A stretch of DNA of 13,031 nucleotides from an uncultured Sutterella sp. (lineage in GTDB: Bacteria > Pseudomonadota > Gammaproteobacteria > Burkholderiales > Burkholderiaceae_F): the NCBI GenBank assembly GCA_900754475.1, contig CAAECY010000063.1, positions 1 through 13,031 of the forward strand. Direction: 5' to 3'. A model generated the notes under the pieces. The model did no database searches. It was given only the letters and a program-made list of their open reading frames with translations, and had not been told where the DNA came from. Of this stretch, positions 11,414 through 13,031 are shown in pieces. Position 1 is the stretch's first letter, and the number at the start of each line of letters is the position of its first letter. The translations under genes were made by a program, and so were the position numbers.

Positions 11414-13031
11414 GACGCGGCTCCCGATTTACGCGAAACTTCCCGATACGAAGTGCTCGCTTGGGTGGTCGCTTTGAGGTTTGCTTCGCTGCGGTCGATC
11501 GTCCGGTCGGGCGCACGATGGGCTGCAAGCGTGCGGGCGTCGGTCCTTGCGTCGTTGCGCGGATCGGTCCTCTGTTCGGTTCTTGCTTCGTTCCTCTTTT
11601 CGTTACGCATCTTCCGGGCGGCTTCGATGCGCTTTCTTTCCTTGCGAGCGACCGTCAACGCGTGCACGCAGGCACTGAGCTTGAGGAGAGCGCGGCCCGG
11701 GGCCTGCCGACCGCGATCCGTGTTCCGCCCGGAAGCGTCTCCGGAAGTGTTCGCATCTGTCACGGTGCGATCGACCGGAATTTTTCCCGCGTTCTTCCCT
11801 TGACCCGCAGCGTTCTGTTGATCGGCATCCGTACGACGCTTGAAGCGCACGGCGCGCCAACCCGCGGGCCACGCGGCGTAGTGGTAGGCGGAGTCGGCCG
11901 CCCGGGCTTTTCCCTTGCCGATCGTCCCCTCCTTTTGGAGGCGCTCCATCCGACGCGCGGCCTCGACCCGCGCGTCGCGCAGGCGCTTTCTCAAGACGTG
12001 AACCGAGCGCTTTTCGTAAGCGAGGTCCGCGGCGAGTTCGGCCGTGACCGACCGCACCGTTTCGAAAATCGCATTTCGGGCGGCGACGTACGCGGCGCGC
12101 CGCGCCTTGATCCCTTCGAGCTCTTCGGCGGGGACGCGAGCGGTCAAGTCCGATTCGCAAAGGAGCGGACATTCGAGGAGCGCTTCCAAGCGTTCGAGCT
12201 TGTCGAGGAGTTCGATTTCGGCGGGCGTGGGCGCGGGGTCGACGGAGCGCGGAAGCATCGGCAGGGGAGCCTGAGCCCGAGCTTCACTTCGAGCGGTGTC
12301 CGACGAATCGGCACCGTCGGCACCTTCATCGCTTTCTTTTGCAGCGCCGGCGCTTTCGGTCTTCACGGACTTGACGGCTTCGATCGCTTCTTCCAGGGCC
12401 CCGCGGGCGTCCTCCGCGGCTTTGCGAGCCCCCTCCACCTGCTTCCACTCGCGAAGCACTTCGCGAAGGAGCGTCATGAGGCGGGTTTCGGCAAGCGTAC
12501 GGATCCAGGCGGGGAGCACTGGGGCGCTCCTCGTCTTGTTGCGACCCAAATCGCGCAGAGCCCCCGTCGGGATGTAGAGCGCATAGCCCCCGTGGCGGTG
12601 TTCGAGAACGGCGGGGAGACGATCCACGCGCAGCATCGAGCGCAACACCCCGTGGGTGTCGACGATCAAGGGGATGCGGCGGTCGGCGAAACTCCGGCGG
12701 TAGGCTTCGATGCGGGAGGCGGACGACTTCACCGTCAAAGGCGCATCCGCACGGGATTCGTCGGCGAGTTCCGCAGCCTGCGCGGAGACGCCTGCGTGTG
12801 CGGCGGCGATGCGTTCGTCCGAGGCTGTAAGCACTACCGCAATGCGGGGGTCGGTGAGACGCAGGTCGTCGATGAGTTTGAGCGCTTCGGGCGTGAAGCG
12901 GTCGAGAAGCACGGTCGTCGCGCGATGGTTCCAGAAGGCGGCCGCGTCTTTCAACTCCCGCCCCGTGGCGCCCGACCTTGCCGCCGCGTCCGCGACGATC
13001 GTTGCGATGCGGTCGCTCGTTTCGGGGGTAA
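11410..13031 (-). CDS. TraW/TrbC-like thioredoxin-fold protein with coiled-coil tail, 5' end outside window
   Basis: The frame is open to the window edge, giving at least 539 residues; the true start is outside the window. Visible residues 36-160 look like the C-terminal fold of TraW or TrbC: a strand-helix stretch (TTVLLDRFTPEALKLIDDL), a strand ending in IAVVLTAS, and the motif IPLIVDTHGVLRSMLRV followed by RLPAVLEH. This parallels the FDQxGxL...LGxxxxPAxV motif of TraW. No CXXC is present. Residues 185-225 and about 268-370 are strongly charged and probably coiled coil. The last 100 residues are rich in Arg, Asp and Thr with short repeats, and probably disordered. The stop overlaps the start of TraU-TraW (GTGA), which implies coupling. 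In F-like operons traW lies directly upstream of traU, so this may be a diverged TraW, but the real TraW domain is in the next gene. That it is a gene is secure; the family is tentative. Confidence 0.6.
   Translation of the reverse strand, partial: TPETSDRIATIVADAAARSGATGRELKDAAAFWNHRATTVLLDRFTPEALKLIDDLRLTDPRIAVVLTASDERIAAAHAGVSAQAAELADESRADAPLTVKSSASRIEAYRRSFADRRIPLIVDTHGVLRSMLRVDRLPAVLEHRHGGYALYIPTGALRDLGRNKTRSAPVLPAWIRTLAETRLMTLLREVLREWKQVEGARKAAEDARGALEEAIEAVKSVKTESAGAAKESDEGADGADSSDTARSEARAQAPLPMLPRSVDPAPTPAEIELLDKLERLEALLECPLLCESDLTARVPAEELEGIKARRAAYVAARNAIFETVRSVTAELAADLAYEKRSVHVLRKRLRDARVEAARRMERLQKEGTIGKGKARAADSAYHYAAWPAGWRAVRFKRRTDADQQNAAGQGKNAGKIPVDRTVTDANTSGDASGRNTDRGRQAPGRALLKLSACVHALTVARKERKRIEAARKMRNEKRNEARTEQRTDPRNDARTDARTLAAHRAPDRTIDRSEANLKATTQASTSYREVSRKSGAAS
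11421..11425 (-). promoter_or_regulatory. Shine-Dalgarno of traU-traW
   Basis: GGGAG lies 7 nt upstream of the GTG start at 11413, inside the end of the preceding gene. It supports GTG as the start and re-initiation across the GTGA overlap. Confidence 0.6.

Noticed and set aside
9626..11803. 725-codon open frame on the plus strand
   Set aside because: It runs opposite the TraU-TraW gene, spans three minus-strand genes' sequence without any recognisable domain, and is Arg/Gly/Val-rich as expected for an antisense frame in GC-rich DNA.
12952..12954. TTG as the start of the rightmost gene
   Set aside because: The frame stays open for 25 more codons to the window edge with normal coding composition, so the gene most likely starts outside.

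Overview
The window is GC-rich (about 67% in a hand-counted gene stretch) and carries one long leftward (minus-strand) operon for an F-type type IV secretion system, the mating-pair formation machinery of conjugative plasmids and ICEs. F-type systems occur in Gram-negative bacteria, so the host is a high-GC proteobacterium. A betaproteobacterium is my guess only; nothing here fixes the taxon. No relaxase, coupling protein, tRNA, rRNA, CRISPR array or recognisable transposase is visible.

Layout in transcription order (right to left): (1) 13031-11410, a gene open at the window edge, with a TraW/TrbC-like thioredoxin-fold domain and a long charged coiled-coil tail; (2) 11413-8627, one ORF encoding full-length TraU, a disordered linker, an internal signal-peptide-like segment and full-length TraW; (3) 8566-7601, TrbC; (4) 7463-5739, a membrane-anchored Cys-rich protein resembling the N-terminal half of TraN; (5) 5742-2767, TraN with four Cys-rich modules and the conserved TraN C-terminus; (6) 2676-1081, TraF; (7) an AT-richer zone (about 420-1015), then a doubtful ORF (781-50) ending in a hydrophobic signal-like segment whose stop lies inside a perfect 20-bp inverted repeat at 11-53. 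The order TraU, TrbC, TraN, TraF matches the F plasmid, but TraW sits behind TraU and is fused to it.

In F-type systems TraU, TraW, TrbC and TraF act in the periplasm on pilus assembly and retraction, and TraN is the outer-membrane mating-pair stabilisation protein. Junctions 1/2 and 4/5 are 4-nt overlaps (GTGA, ATGA) with a Shine-Dalgarno sequence, so those pairs look translationally coupled. The other junctions are odd. TraU-TraW and TrbC share one reading frame, broken by a single UGA and 20 sense codons. TraN and TraF share one frame, broken by a single UGA and 30 sense codons. TrbC ends in three in-frame UGAs inside a 12-bp tandem repeat, after which its frame stays open to a stop overlapping the next ATG. 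With the TraU-TraW fusion and its internal signal peptide, this raises the possibility of UGA readthrough or of gradual fusion into periplasmic polyproteins. That is the main item to test.

Other distinctive traits are unusually long stretches before the signal peptides, many short-period tandem repeats in linkers and spacers, and loss of a normally conserved Cys pair in the TraN C-terminal domain.
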